This document shows, piece after piece, positions 18,647 through 26,977 of a DNA stretch of 64,000 nucleotides. The stretch lies in NCBI RefSeq assembly GCF_003013395.1, contig NZ_PXZM01000003.1, forward strand, positions 186,001-250,000, given 5' to 3'. Every line of letters begins with the position of its first letter. Position 1 is the first letter of the stretch. The position numbers and the translations under genes are program-made. The notes below the pieces were generated by a model that saw only the letters and a program-made list of their open reading frames with translations, made no database searches and was not told the DNA's origin. The DNA is from Brevibacillus fortis (lineage in GTDB: Bacteria; Bacillota; Bacilli; Brevibacillales; Brevibacillaceae).

Positions 18647-20586
18647 TGAAGCACCTCCCGCGAGAGCACTAGGGCGAATACGCCGCCAAGGTCCTCTTCT
18701 AGGAAAGGCTCTATCGCTGCATTCATGACTCGAGGAGAAAGGTATTGAAGAGCCAGTACCTCGACAGCTTGTTTCCAGACCTCTTTTTCCGATTCTTCCT
18801 GAACGTTGCTGAGCACCAGTTCGATGGCTTCACCCGTCAACGCAATAGATTGCGCTGTCAGTACATACTTGGACATTTGACTTGTTGGCGTCTGAATCTG
18901 TTGCAGGGCATACATTAGTGCTTTTCGCAATGCATCTCGCTCTTGCAAGCCAATACTCCCGTACCATCCCGTGCGCGTTCCCACCCAATACACCGGAAAT
19001 CCGCACACCTCATGCCCTTTTGCAATCGTTGGTTTTTCGCCTAATGTAGCGAAAGACCGTACATAAAACTGGGACTGTTCATCCACAATCGAGTCAGCAT
19101 CCACAGATCTAGCCGTTGGTTGTCGTCCTTTCATTTCTGACACATACGTGAGTGTCAAACAATGCCGTAACGCCCGACATAAGCCTTCTGCTGCCGTTTC
19201 CCCTGCTCCAATTCCGATGTCGCTCTCTAGCTCGGCCTGATAAGTTGAATGTTGTGCGCTTAGGTGGTTCACCATTCTTTCCACATACATCTCTGCCCCA
19301 AGCAATCCTGCTTCTCTGCGTGCCTCGTCATGGGTATATCCGGCGCATACTACAGTAGGCAAAAGCTCTGCGAGACCATCTGTCACAGGATCGACAGCTG
19401 TCACCATACACTGTGTCAGCGGTAGCTGCGTAAGCTCTCCCTCATCCCAGCTGTGAAAAATTCCGTTATCAGGGGAGGTCCATGACGGAAACAGAGCCAA
19501 TAGACTTTCTTTCGGTTCTGCCTCTTTGGATATCTGCAATTCAAGCTCCCTCTCATCCATTACCTCCATGCTCATGTCTTTTTTTCGCATCGGGTGAGGA
19601 AAGTATGACAGCCAGCTTCCTTCCAACGTCTCCAGATTTAACAAATAAATTTTGTTTGGGTCCTCTGCGTCATTGACACCTGCAACGTATTTGAACCATT
19701 CAAAAACAGCGATGTTCGCCAGCATGGCTGCTGCCGTCATTGAATATGGATGTTGCTCGGGGTCCGCACACAAAGCCTGTCGATGTAATCGATGCCTAGC
19801 CGATTCTAAGCAAGCTTCTGACTGTGGATGAATCAGCGGCCCTACCATTCCTTTTTGCTGAACAAATAACGCCGGAACAAACACCTTCTCCCGCTCTCTG
19901 CACGCGGACTGGATCGCACTTATTTCGTCTTTATTTACGCTTGCTGACATGTACAAAATACCAGCGAAAGGCTCGATGGCCTCTGACCAGTCGGCACCCT
20001 CCCACGACGCCGGCTTGCGTTCATAGAGCTTCACGTGAGGGTCTTTCCTACGCGAATGTTCTATCATCGCCTCTAGCCGCTCACGATTGGTCGGGGTCTC
20101 ATTCGTGATGGCGTAATGGAATTGAACGCATCCCGATTCCAGCAATGCATGGATGACCGAAAGGAGAAAGGAACCTGCGCCGATCACCAATACTTTTTCT
20201 GTCCGATATTTTTGAAACCGATACCCTCCTGATCCACCTAACTGATCCAAATATTCAATCTGCGCTGCATACCTTGACATGACCTCTGCTGATAATTCAT
20301 GTGGTTTCTCCAGGCTCACATCTTGGAGGAATCCATTTTCTAAAAGTGTACCGGCCACTTGGAATATTTGTTCCTGATATTCTTCCGGCAAATCGTCGGT
20401 CAATTGCTCCAACGTATGCACACCATTAAACATGGGAATTAACTGATCGACCCATCGATCGATCATGTCACCCTTCATGCGAAAAGTTCCGATGTTATTG
20501 CGAAAATACACACTCCCGTCCGAATCGGGTACATACACTGTATCCCGCTTCACTTTTATGCGCATTGAAGGATTCAGCTTATCCAT
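18643..20586 (-). CDS. ThiF-like thiazole-containing bacteriocin maturation protein
   Basis: The 647-residue protein matches the 'putative thiazole-containing bacteriocin maturation protein' family known from Bacillus anthracis/cereus heterocycloanthracin loci. The N-terminal ~100 residues resemble a leader-binding domain (RDTVYVPDSDGSVYFRNN...), followed by a Rossmann-type segment VLVIGAGSFLLSVIHALLES near residue 130 and a long C-terminal part. Its likely role is to bind the leader peptide and present it to the YcaO protein. The start is ATG 20586, directly after AGGGGGAGGAGA; the longer frame begins at TTG 20628 without a ribosome site. It follows the precursor gene and its terminator. Confidence 0.9.
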   Translation of the reverse strand: MDKLNPSMRIKVKRDTVYVPDSDGSVYFRNNIGTFRMKGDMIDRWVDQLIPMFNGVHTLEQLTDDLPEEYQEQIFQVAGTLLENGFLQDVSLEKPHELSAEVMSRYAAQIEYLDQLGGSGGYRFQKYRTEKVLVIGAGSFLLSVIHALLESGCVQFHYAITNETPTNRERLEAMIEHSRRKDPHVKLYERKPASWEGADWSEAIEPFAGILYMSASVNKDEISAIQSACREREKVFVPALFVQQKGMVGPLIHPQSEACLESARHRLHRQALCADPEQHPYSMTAAAMLANIAVFEWFKYVAGVNDAEDPNKIYLLNLETLEGSWLSYFPHPMRKKDMSMEVMDERELELQISKEAEPKESLLALFPSWTSPDNGIFHSWDEGELTQLPLTQCMVTAVDPVTDGLAELLPTVVCAGYTHDEARREAGLLGAEMYVERMVNHLSAQHSTYQAELESDIGIGAGETAAEGLCRALRHCLTLTYVSEMKGRQPTARSVDADSIVDEQSQFYVRSFATLGEKPTIAKGHEVCGFPVYWVGTRTGWYGSIGLQERDALRKALMYALQQIQTPTSQMSKYVLTAQSIALTGEAIELVLSNVQEESEKEVWKQAVEVLALQYLSPRVMNAAIEPFLEEDLGGVFALVLSREVLQ

Positions 20587-20687
20587 TCTCCTCCCCCTAC
20601 CATTGTGAAATAAACCAATTTGCGACAAGACATGTCACAGCTATTTTATGTACCACTCTTTGTCTCACATTCCAGTCTGAAAAAAAA

Positions 20688-20720
20688 GCTCCTGCCAAGA
20701 CACAATTTGGGCAGGAGCTT
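20688..20720 (-). terminator. Strong terminator/attenuator between precursor and maturation genes
   Basis: On the minus strand AAGCTCCTGCC and GGCAGGAGCTT form an 11-bp perfect stem followed by eight T residues. It lies 18 bp after the precursor stop and about 100 bp before the maturation operon, a usual way to make more precursor than enzyme. Confidence 0.9.
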
Positions 20721-20737
20721 CATTTACGTAATGATCA

Positions 20738-21067
20738 TTACTCGTCATTTATTACGACAAAGCATGGGAAGAAGCAAGAGCAACTACAAGAGCAACTGCA
20801 AGAGCAGGAGCAGGAGCAAGAGCAGGAGCAAGAGCAGGAGCAAGAGCAGGAGCAAGAGCAGGAGCAAGAGCAACGACTGCAACGACCACAACTACATCTG
20901 CCACATCCACCGCATCTGCCACATCCACCACACCTGCCACATCCACCACACCTGCTACGAACTAGCGTCGCCTCATTCATTTTTTCTTTGTCCCAACGCT
21001 GCACTCGATCCGAGTTTATTTCAGAAGCCTTCAGTTTTTTTAGTTCTTTTTTGAACTCATCCATCAT
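20738..21067 (-). CDS. Heterocycloanthracin/sonorensin-type bacteriocin precursor with (Ser-Cys)16 core
   Basis: A RiPP precursor of 109 residues, too compositionally odd for most gene finders. The leader (MMDEFKKELKKLKASEINSD..., WDKEKMNE, about 38 residues) resembles the F-K/Q-x-EL leader of Bacillus heterocycloanthracins. The core starts near residue 39: three CGGCGR units, then CSCGRCSRC, then 16 consecutive Ser-Cys pairs (coded by 20774-20869), ending FFPCFVVINDE. There are 27 cysteines in the core. GGAGGTG precedes ATG 21067; the in-frame GTG at 21082 overlaps no ribosome site. It precedes the three maturation genes. Many serines and cysteines should become oxazoles and thiazoles (inference). 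Confidence 0.93.
   Translation of the reverse strand: MMDEFKKELKKLKASEINSDRVQRWDKEKMNEATLVRSRCGGCGRCGGCGRCGGCGRCSCGRCSRCSCSCSCSCSCSCSCSCSCSCSCSCSCSCSCSCFFPCFVVINDE
20774..20869. repeat. Coding 12-bp tandem repeat in the bacteriocin precursor
   Basis: On the minus strand, units of TGCTCTTGCTCC code for Ser-Cys-Ser-Cys. Eight 12-bp periods are visible, near-perfect except for a few AGT/TGT variants at the end coding for the C-terminus. A run this uniform is prone to replication slippage, which would change the Ser-Cys number without shifting the frame. Confidence 0.85.
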
Positions 21068-21150
21068 TTTCACCTCCGCCACTTCATGGGGCTACTCTAG
21101 ATTTATGAAGTGACGTTGGGTATTTGTTCCATCATCATGCGCCCATTTTA

Positions 21151-22806
21151 TCAGGACCTCGGCTGTTCCCAGTCATTCTCATTCGTTAGGGAGGCGTTCT
21201 TACGCAATACCCGATACATTTGTGGTGCATACGTTAACGAATTCGTAAACACTTCCTGGGGGTGATTATCGGTTACAATCGTCCCGTCATACAACACAGA
21301 TATTCGATTCGCATAAAGTAGTGCAAACTCTACATCATGCGTGATGAGCAGAACTGCCTTTGCTGGCAACACCCGCAAATATTCAGCGAGACGTACCTTC
21401 TGCTTGCGGTCCATACCACGAGTAGGCTCATCCAATATAAGAACTTCCGGTTCACTGGCAAGCAAGATCGCGAGTGCCAACCGTTGACGTTCCCCTCCAC
21501 TCAAATCATGCGGGTGATGCTTCTGATAACTCGTCAGTTCCATTTTCGATAAAATTTCATCTACACGTGTTTGAATTTCCTCTTTCGTACGGCATTTATC
21601 AAGCGTACAAGTAAACAACAGTTCCTCTTCCACAGTTTCATGCATGAAGTAATCATTCGGATTTTGAGATAAGTACCCGACATACCGATGCGTGTTCTCC
21701 AGATAATCTATCTGCACCGGCTTGCCAAACCATTGTAGCTCACCTGACGTCAATGGTACTGTCCCCACTAGAGCTTTGGCGAATGTACTTTTACCAGCTC
21801 CGTTTTCTCCAAACAAGGCAATTCGATCCCCTTCGTACATACAATAGTTCAGTTGTCGCAATACATCTGGTTTTTCCCTATACCCAGCTGTCCCTAGACG
21901 CAGCGAGAGCACTTCGCAATTGCGAGATTGTCGGGAGATGGTAACATTCCCCCAGCCTGGATGAAAAGAAAGCGGGATCGCCAACTTTTGCTTTTGAACC
22001 AACTTTCGTGCCTCTTTCACTGTCAATGGAATATCCTGATCCCCGCAGTATTCTGCCATTCCTTGAGCGACGACTGGCAAATAAGGCAGCCATGACTTGT
22101 TTTGTATAGCAGAAGCTGCAAATTGCCGAGGAGTCCCGTCGAATCTGATCCTGCCTTGATCAAAATAAAGAATTCGATCCGCAAGATGATAGCAACGCTC
22201 CATTCGGTGCTCACTCATCACGATGGTCATGCCCATCTCCTCATGTAAACGTCGCAGCAACTGCAGCACTTCGTCAGCATGAACTGGATCTAATTGGGAA
22301 GTAGGTTCATCCAATAACAAGATACTCGGAAAAAGTGTCAAGATGCTGGCAAGTGCTAACCTTTGTTTTTCCCCACCGCTCAATTGATCCGTCTGAGAAG
22401 ATAGCTTAGGGCCTAGCCCGAATAAATGGCTAATCTCGGCAAATCTGCTGCGCATCTGTTCAGGTGAGATCGATAAATTCTCCATCGAGAAGGCAAGTTC
22501 TCTTCTTACCGTATCAAGAAGGAGTTGTCTTTCAGGATCTTGATTAAGAAATCCAATAGATGTCACAATCTGCCGCTGTGTGAGCTGATCAAGTGATTGA
22601 CCGTGTAGTCTTACATTGCCAGCAATGGCCCCTCCATAAAAACGGGGAACCAATCCATTCAATGCACGTAAAAAAGTTGACTTGCCGCTCCCACTCTCCC
22701 CAAGCAAAAGCACAAACTCTCCTGGCACGATCTCTACTTGAATATCACACAAAGCAAGCCGATCACTCTGTGGGTATTGATAATGCAAATGTTCACATTC
22801 AAGCAT
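21151..22806 (-). CDS. ECF transporter ATPase, two fused ATP-binding domains (EcfA-EcfA')
   Basis: The 551-residue protein has two ABC ATPase domains: Walker A GESGSGKST and signature LSGGEKQRL in the first, GENGAGKST and LSGGERQRL in the second, with Walker B ILLLDEPTSQLD and VLILDEPTRGMD. This fused arrangement is common in dedicated group-I ECF vitamin transporters (YkoD-like). It drives uptake through EcfT and the S component encoded upstream. I chose ATG 22806 (AGGAGG ten bases upstream), which overlaps the T gene by 8 bp. It is the last gene of the cobalamin-riboswitch operon; no terminator is evident between it and the bacteriocin precursor 84 bp downstream. Confidence 0.93.
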   Translation of the reverse strand: MLECEHLHYQYPQSDRLALCDIQVEIVPGEFVLLLGESGSGKSTFLRALNGLVPRFYGGAIAGNVRLHGQSLDQLTQRQIVTSIGFLNQDPERQLLLDTVRRELAFSMENLSISPEQMRSRFAEISHLFGLGPKLSSQTDQLSGGEKQRLALASILTLFPSILLLDEPTSQLDPVHADEVLQLLRRLHEEMGMTIVMSEHRMERCYHLADRILYFDQGRIRFDGTPRQFAASAIQNKSWLPYLPVVAQGMAEYCGDQDIPLTVKEARKLVQKQKLAIPLSFHPGWGNVTISRQSRNCEVLSLRLGTAGYREKPDVLRQLNYCMYEGDRIALFGENGAGKSTFAKALVGTVPLTSGELQWFGKPVQIDYLENTHRYVGYLSQNPNDYFMHETVEEELLFTCTLDKCRTKEEIQTRVDEILSKMELTSYQKHHPHDLSGGERQRLALAILLASEPEVLILDEPTRGMDRKQKVRLAEYLRVLPAKAVLLITHDVEFALLYANRISVLYDGTIVTDNHPQEVFTNSLTYAPQMYRVLRKNASLTNENDWEQPRS

Positions 22807-23713
22807 GCAAATCCTGCCTCCTCTCCCGAAGCCCATAAATTGGCAGCATCCATAATACGAACAAACCCGTCAAGAATAACAAATCTCCCAGTGGATCAGA
22901 CCAGTTAAACGTTGGATAAAAGGAGAATGAAGCAAAATCAAACCTCTTCCCCCAAATGACAATTCCGACGATTACCAGACTCATCATACAGCTCATGAGC
23001 TCTCTGGGAAAAAGCGGTACCTCATGATAGCTGCTCCTTTTCCCACTGCCGAACCCTCTTGCGTACAATGCTTCAGCTGTTAGCCACGCTCCCTCTAACG
23101 AACTAAAAAGCAACGGACGGAGCAAAAGAGAATAGTATCGCACACGATGAATCAATTCCCCACCTTTTGGTCGGATGCCGCGTAATCGAGAAACTTCTTT
23201 GATTCTTGCAAATTCACGGCTTAACAACGGAAACAACCGGATGGCCATCACCGAAGTCATGACGAAGCGCGGTGCGATTTTGGCAAACAGGAAAAAGAAG
23301 CGGTCATGATCGATAAAACGTTGGAACATTACCGACAGTACCAGGATGGTATGTAAGCGAATGACTCCGATGAATGAATACGCCATTTCCTCTAGCGTGA
23401 AATCGAGTCTGCCTAGTATCGAAACAATGGGACCCCGCCACAAAAAAGTCCCGCCGTGACTCGCGAAGAGCGGATTGACGATCATAAAAAGAATCGAGAA
23501 TAGCATTCCGAAGCGAAACGTGATCCACATCGTTTTGCCAAGCCCTTCCTGAAGTGCCCAAAGGATGAGAAAAAGGAGCTGGCCGAGTTGCAAAAGTGGA
23601 TGATAATCAAATAAAAACGCAGTGACAACGTGTGCAAGGAGAATGCTTGAAACCGCTACAGGATGTACGGATTTCCAAACAGAAGAGTTTCCGGCAGATC
23701 GACTAGACATCAT
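22799..23713 (-). CDS. ECF transporter transmembrane component (EcfT)
   Basis: A membrane protein of 304 residues of the CbiQ/EcfT family. About five hydrophobic segments are present, and the two Arg-containing coupling motifs that contact the ATPases are visible as SRLRGIRPKGG and YARGFGSGKRSS in the cytoplasmic loop region. It links the A-A' ATPase to the substrate-binding S component. Its start overlaps the S-component gene by 11 bp. The riboswitch upstream points to cobalamin or a cobinamide precursor as cargo. Confidence 0.92.
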   Translation of the reverse strand: MMSSRSAGNSSVWKSVHPVAVSSILLAHVVTAFLFDYHPLLQLGQLLFLILWALQEGLGKTMWITFRFGMLFSILFMIVNPLFASHGGTFLWRGPIVSILGRLDFTLEEMAYSFIGVIRLHTILVLSVMFQRFIDHDRFFFLFAKIAPRFVMTSVMAIRLFPLLSREFARIKEVSRLRGIRPKGGELIHRVRYYSLLLRPLLFSSLEGAWLTAEALYARGFGSGKRSSYHEVPLFPRELMSCMMSLVIVGIVIWGKRFDFASFSFYPTFNWSDPLGDLLFLTGLFVLWMLPIYGLRERRQDLHA

Positions 23714-24371
23714 GGCTTTTCCTCACCGTCAATTGAGAAATGACTAATTTCCGATGGTAGCGGGTAAAAATACGAGCAAATCCAGGCCCGAGAAGCAAGG
23801 CAAACAAGAAGTTACCAGCAGCATGTGCAATGTCAAAGGCCAAGCCCGCACTGTAGAGTGCAAGAAAACTACCGATATTCATGAATGCACCCATCCCTAC
23901 AAAAATCCATAGATTCATGATCCAATCGAACAAAAAACCCCATGCTGTACAGCTTCCAACAAACAACCATTTATCAACGGATTTACTGAGCGGCGGTTGA
24001 GCGGATCTTCCAGTTACGTACCTCAATCCACCCGCAAAAGCGCCAGACAATCCCCATGCCATCATCTGCCACAGTGTCCAAGTACCTTGGCCCAAAAAGA
24101 AGTTGGAGAAAACTGCTGCGATCACTCCTACTAAAAAACCGACGCGGATACCGAATACATAACCGCTTAACATAACGAGAAACGTGGTTGGTTGTACGTT
24201 AGGGATGGCAGCAAAGGGTACGCGAGCAATCGAAGCGATCGCACCTAAAGTTGCGATGACCGCGATGATTTTTTCATCCATTTTCGATTTTTCCAGCACC
24301 AATAAGAGAATAGCGAAAAGACTAAGTAACGCTAGAAGGATGAGGAGGGCGATATTCATGGTTTGCTTCAC
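23703..24371 (-). CDS. ECF transporter substrate-binding S component (CbrT-like role, B12)
   Basis: This very hydrophobic protein has 222 residues and six or seven membrane segments, with the S-component features of a conserved IPNVQPTTFLVMLSGYVFG region and an Ala/Gly-rich helix (GLSGAFAGGL) that can contact EcfT. S components bind the vitamin and topple in the membrane during transport. Substrate assignment rests on context: cobalamin riboswitch and transcobalamin-like partner proteins in the same operon. It may have the same role as CbrT of Lactobacillus, but I cannot confirm orthology from sequence alone. The gene starts 1 bp after the DUF4430 gene stop. Confidence 0.88.
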   Translation of the reverse strand: MKQTMNIALLILLALLSLFAILLLVLEKSKMDEKIIAVIATLGAIASIARVPFAAIPNVQPTTFLVMLSGYVFGIRVGFLVGVIAAVFSNFFLGQGTWTLWQMMAWGLSGAFAGGLRYVTGRSAQPPLSKSVDKWLFVGSCTAWGFLFDWIMNLWIFVGMGAFMNIGSFLALYSAGLAFDIAHAAGNFLFALLLGPGFARIFTRYHRKLVISQLTVRKSHDV

Positions 24372-24372
24372 C

Positions 24373-25395
24373 TCATTTTCGGATCGGCAAGCGAATGATT
24401 TCTGTTTCCGTCACGATTGCACCGAAATATCCTTCCATGTCTTTCGCTTTTGCTGGATTCATTCTGTTTATGACCTGAGCGATTCCAGCCTCGTCGGTTC
24501 CTGTCACGATCCAAATCGGTAGTCGGGTCGCCGCATTCAATGTACTGGCAAGGAGTCCAGTACCTGATTGGTTGTGAACGTATACGGGTTTTCCTGTCTG
24601 ATCGTACGACTGGATTCCGTCTACTTTTACATCCGCATACAATCCATGTGAAGCTCGTTGCTCAAAAATCGCGACTACATTCTGCGATTGGCTGATAGAC
24701 TTCGTATCTCCTACGAGAATCAGTGCATTCTCACTTGAAAATTGCTGTTCATCCCAAACAACCGGCTCTTTTACATCTGGCCGAATAGTCTTGAGTGACG
24801 CGACGAGTTGCTTCGCTTGCTGTTCATAGCCCGTCGTGTACATGATGAGCAACGGTGAAGCTGGTTCTTCACCCAAGCCCTTTATAAAAGGATGCGGATA
24901 GTGACCTACAAGTGCAGAAGTTTGGATGGCGTGCTCCCATGAGTGATAGTCCCACCAAATTTGGTCACCTGAAAATACAGGGTACTCAGCCGCCCCTACG
25001 TCTGCCAGGAGACCGTTCACGTAATAAAACCAATCTACTTTCTTGCTTGTGGAATCCCCACTTCGATATTGGGAGGCGATCCCGCCGATTGAATCTACGA
25101 AACCTCCGTTATAGCTGGTAGTGATCGTCACTCCCGAATTTTTCAGAATATCCATGACCGTATCGCCATCTTTCACGGGAACCTGATTAGAAAGGACGGT
25201 TTCTTGTCCAAAATCCTTTGTGATCAGGATGTTTGCGAATGACTCTGTGCCTTCCGCTTTCACCTTTGGCTTAGGCGCCAACGTAATAGTATGATTTGTT
25301 GCCGTTTGCCACACGCGATACTGATAGAATCCAGCCAAGCATGCAATGATAATAACCAATGAACCAAGTAGGATAAGCCAATCTTTCCGCTTCAT
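24373..25395 (-). CDS. Membrane-anchored DUF4430 (transcobalamin-like) protein of the B12 operon
   Basis: The 340-residue protein has one N-terminal membrane segment (WLILLGSLVIIIACLAGFY), then an extracellular DUF4430/transcobalamin-like C-terminal domain at about residues 50-160 (DTVMDILKNSGVTI..., VDWFYYVNGLLADVGAA, FSGDQIWWDYHSWE). Domains of this family form the beta half of human intrinsic factor and transcobalamin, which closes over B12. The C-terminal ~180 residues are an alpha/beta region I do not recognise (LIMYTTGYEQQAKQLVASL..., ALILVGDTKSI). It lies immediately before the S component, so it may hand B12 to it (inference). Confidence 0.85.
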   Translation of the reverse strand: MKRKDWLILLGSLVIIIACLAGFYQYRVWQTATNHTITLAPKPKVKAEGTESFANILITKDFGQETVLSNQVPVKDGDTVMDILKNSGVTITTSYNGGFVDSIGGIASQYRSGDSTSKKVDWFYYVNGLLADVGAAEYPVFSGDQIWWDYHSWEHAIQTSALVGHYPHPFIKGLGEEPASPLLIMYTTGYEQQAKQLVASLKTIRPDVKEPVVWDEQQFSSENALILVGDTKSISQSQNVVAIFEQRASHGLYADVKVDGIQSYDQTGKPVYVHNQSGTGLLASTLNAATRLPIWIVTGTDEAGIAQVINRMNPAKAKDMEGYFGAIVTETEIIRLPIRK

Positions 25396-25406
25396 CTATT
25401 TGCCCC

Positions 25407-26918
25407 TTATCGTATACGTAACAATCGGTAGATCAGCACTGCCGCTTCTGCTCGAGTGACAGTCGCTTTTGGTTCAAATGAGGTCGCCCTGGTTCCGCCT
25501 ATGAGCTTGCGGTTTTGCATATCGATCACGCTTACTTTTGCCCATGGACTGACCAGCTTGTAATTTACAGGGGTAAAGGAGGCAGCGTAAACCTTTTTCC
25601 AGCCATACCGTTTCGCAACACGTGAGGAAATCGTCGCCATTTCTTCATGGGTGATGCCTTGATGTGGACGGAACTGCTTTTTGCTCCCTTGCATGAGGCC
25701 AAGAGACGCTGCTTTTTCCACGACCTTACTGGACCAATCACTCGCAGGTACATCATGAAATAATCCTTGTGTTTTTTGGTTCGGCTCCTCCCCAACCGCA
25801 CGTAGCAACATGGCAGCGAATTGGGCGCGTGTGACTTGTTGATCAGGCTTCATCTGATGAGCCGTCACACCTTGCAAGTAGCCGTTCTTCACGAGATCTG
25901 CCATCTCTTGATATGCCCAGTAATGGGAATGAAAGTCCTGCAATGCCAGTACTTTTCGCGTGCCAGCCTTTTCACGGAGAACGCTGATATAACTCTGGTG
26001 CCGTCTCAAATCGGAGAGTGCAAGTAGCGCCTGTGAGGTGGCAATCTGGTTGGCAAAGCCACCTTTCGTATGTGCGAATGAACCATCTGTCTTTTGAAAA
26101 GAAAGTAGTGAATCGACGACGCTTGTTTTTCCTTGCTTCCAAGAGGCTGGCTGATCTCCCCAAGCAATGAGAGCTGAGATTACTGTGGCAGCCGATTCAG
26201 CATTAAAAGCTCCCCCTTCTTGATATCCGCCTGATGAGTTCTGGGTTTTTTGCAAGTAAGCAAGCGCTTTCTTTACAGGTGATTCATCCTTATTCATCCC
26301 CAGAGCGCGCATAGCCAGCAGTGACATAGCCGTCATGTCGACGCCACTTTGTTTTGCCGCCGCATCAAAGTGAAATCCACCATCCGTCAATTGCTTTCCC
26401 ACTAGCCAAGACTTCGCTTGTTTGGCTCGAGGAATCTGCTCCCCAGCAGCATGGAGAGCAATTATACTCCATACATGTGCATTGATCAGATTCTCTCCCT
26501 GTCCATTTATGCTGTCCGCAAATTTCCCATTCAGTAACTGGGCTTTTTTCAGCTTTTCAATCAGGTTTTCGCCTGCAAAGCTGGATGAATCTTTTCCTGC
26601 GGCTACGAGCGTCAAAATAAAACGAGCATAATCGGTTGTTTTTCGGGCGTCCAAAGCATGAAGGCGCTTTTTCAGTTCCTCGTCCCAAATTTTTTTTGTC
26701 CCTAACGAACCATTTTCAACGTCCATTTCATGCAGTGCAAGACCGATGATCATCCAATCATCAAGTGCAGTTACACCTTTTGCCATGTATTTTTCGGATA
26801 CGTATTGAACGGCTTTTGCGCTTGAATGCTGAATGTCTGGCTGCACTTGCGCGTAGACCGTAGACTGAAGCAGGGTTATCCCCGCAATGAAACTAAGCAA
26901 ACTTGCTTTTACTCTCAT
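25407..26918 (-). CDS. S-layer-anchored alpha/alpha-toroid protein (prenyltransferase/transcobalamin-like repeats + SLH)
   Basis: A secreted protein of 503 residues. A signal peptide (MRVKASLLSFIAGITLLQS to VYAQ) is followed by helical repeats with the squalene-cyclase/prenyltransferase/transcobalamin-type pattern (LTDGGFHFDAAAKQSG, NSSGGYQEGGAFNAESAA, KTDGSFAHTKGGFANQIA; about residues 30-300). Three SLH repeats (about 320-500) anchor it to the cell-wall polymer. I use ATG 26918 (AAAGG about ten bases upstream), which gives a proper signal peptide; the longer frame would bury it. It partners the other toroid and DUF4430 proteins in the riboswitch operon and probably contributes to B12 capture at the surface (inference). 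Confidence 0.87.
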   Translation of the reverse strand: MRVKASLLSFIAGITLLQSTVYAQVQPDIQHSSAKAVQYVSEKYMAKGVTALDDWMIIGLALHEMDVENGSLGTKKIWDEELKKRLHALDARKTTDYARFILTLVAAGKDSSSFAGENLIEKLKKAQLLNGKFADSINGQGENLINAHVWSIIALHAAGEQIPRAKQAKSWLVGKQLTDGGFHFDAAAKQSGVDMTAMSLLAMRALGMNKDESPVKKALAYLQKTQNSSGGYQEGGAFNAESAATVISALIAWGDQPASWKQGKTSVVDSLLSFQKTDGSFAHTKGGFANQIATSQALLALSDLRRHQSYISVLREKAGTRKVLALQDFHSHYWAYQEMADLVKNGYLQGVTAHQMKPDQQVTRAQFAAMLLRAVGEEPNQKTQGLFHDVPASDWSSKVVEKAASLGLMQGSKKQFRPHQGITHEEMATISSRVAKRYGWKKVYAASFTPVNYKLVSPWAKVSVIDMQNRKLIGGTRATSFEPKATVTRAEAAVLIYRLLRIR

Positions 26919-26977
26919 CTGCGCTTCCATCCTTTCGCAGTCCTTCTCGCAGAAAAAAGTAGGCGGGAAGCCCCGAC

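Noticed and set aside
20774..20869. Short regular repeat resembling a CRISPR or other array
   Set aside because: The 12-bp period has no spacers and codes in frame for Ser-Cys pairs.
20565..21113. Plus-strand frames with poly Glu-Gln or Lys-Ser-Arg repeats opposite the bacteriocin precursor
   Set aside because: They are antisense translations of the 12-bp repeat; the minus frame has the ribosome site, leader, terminator and matching maturation genes.
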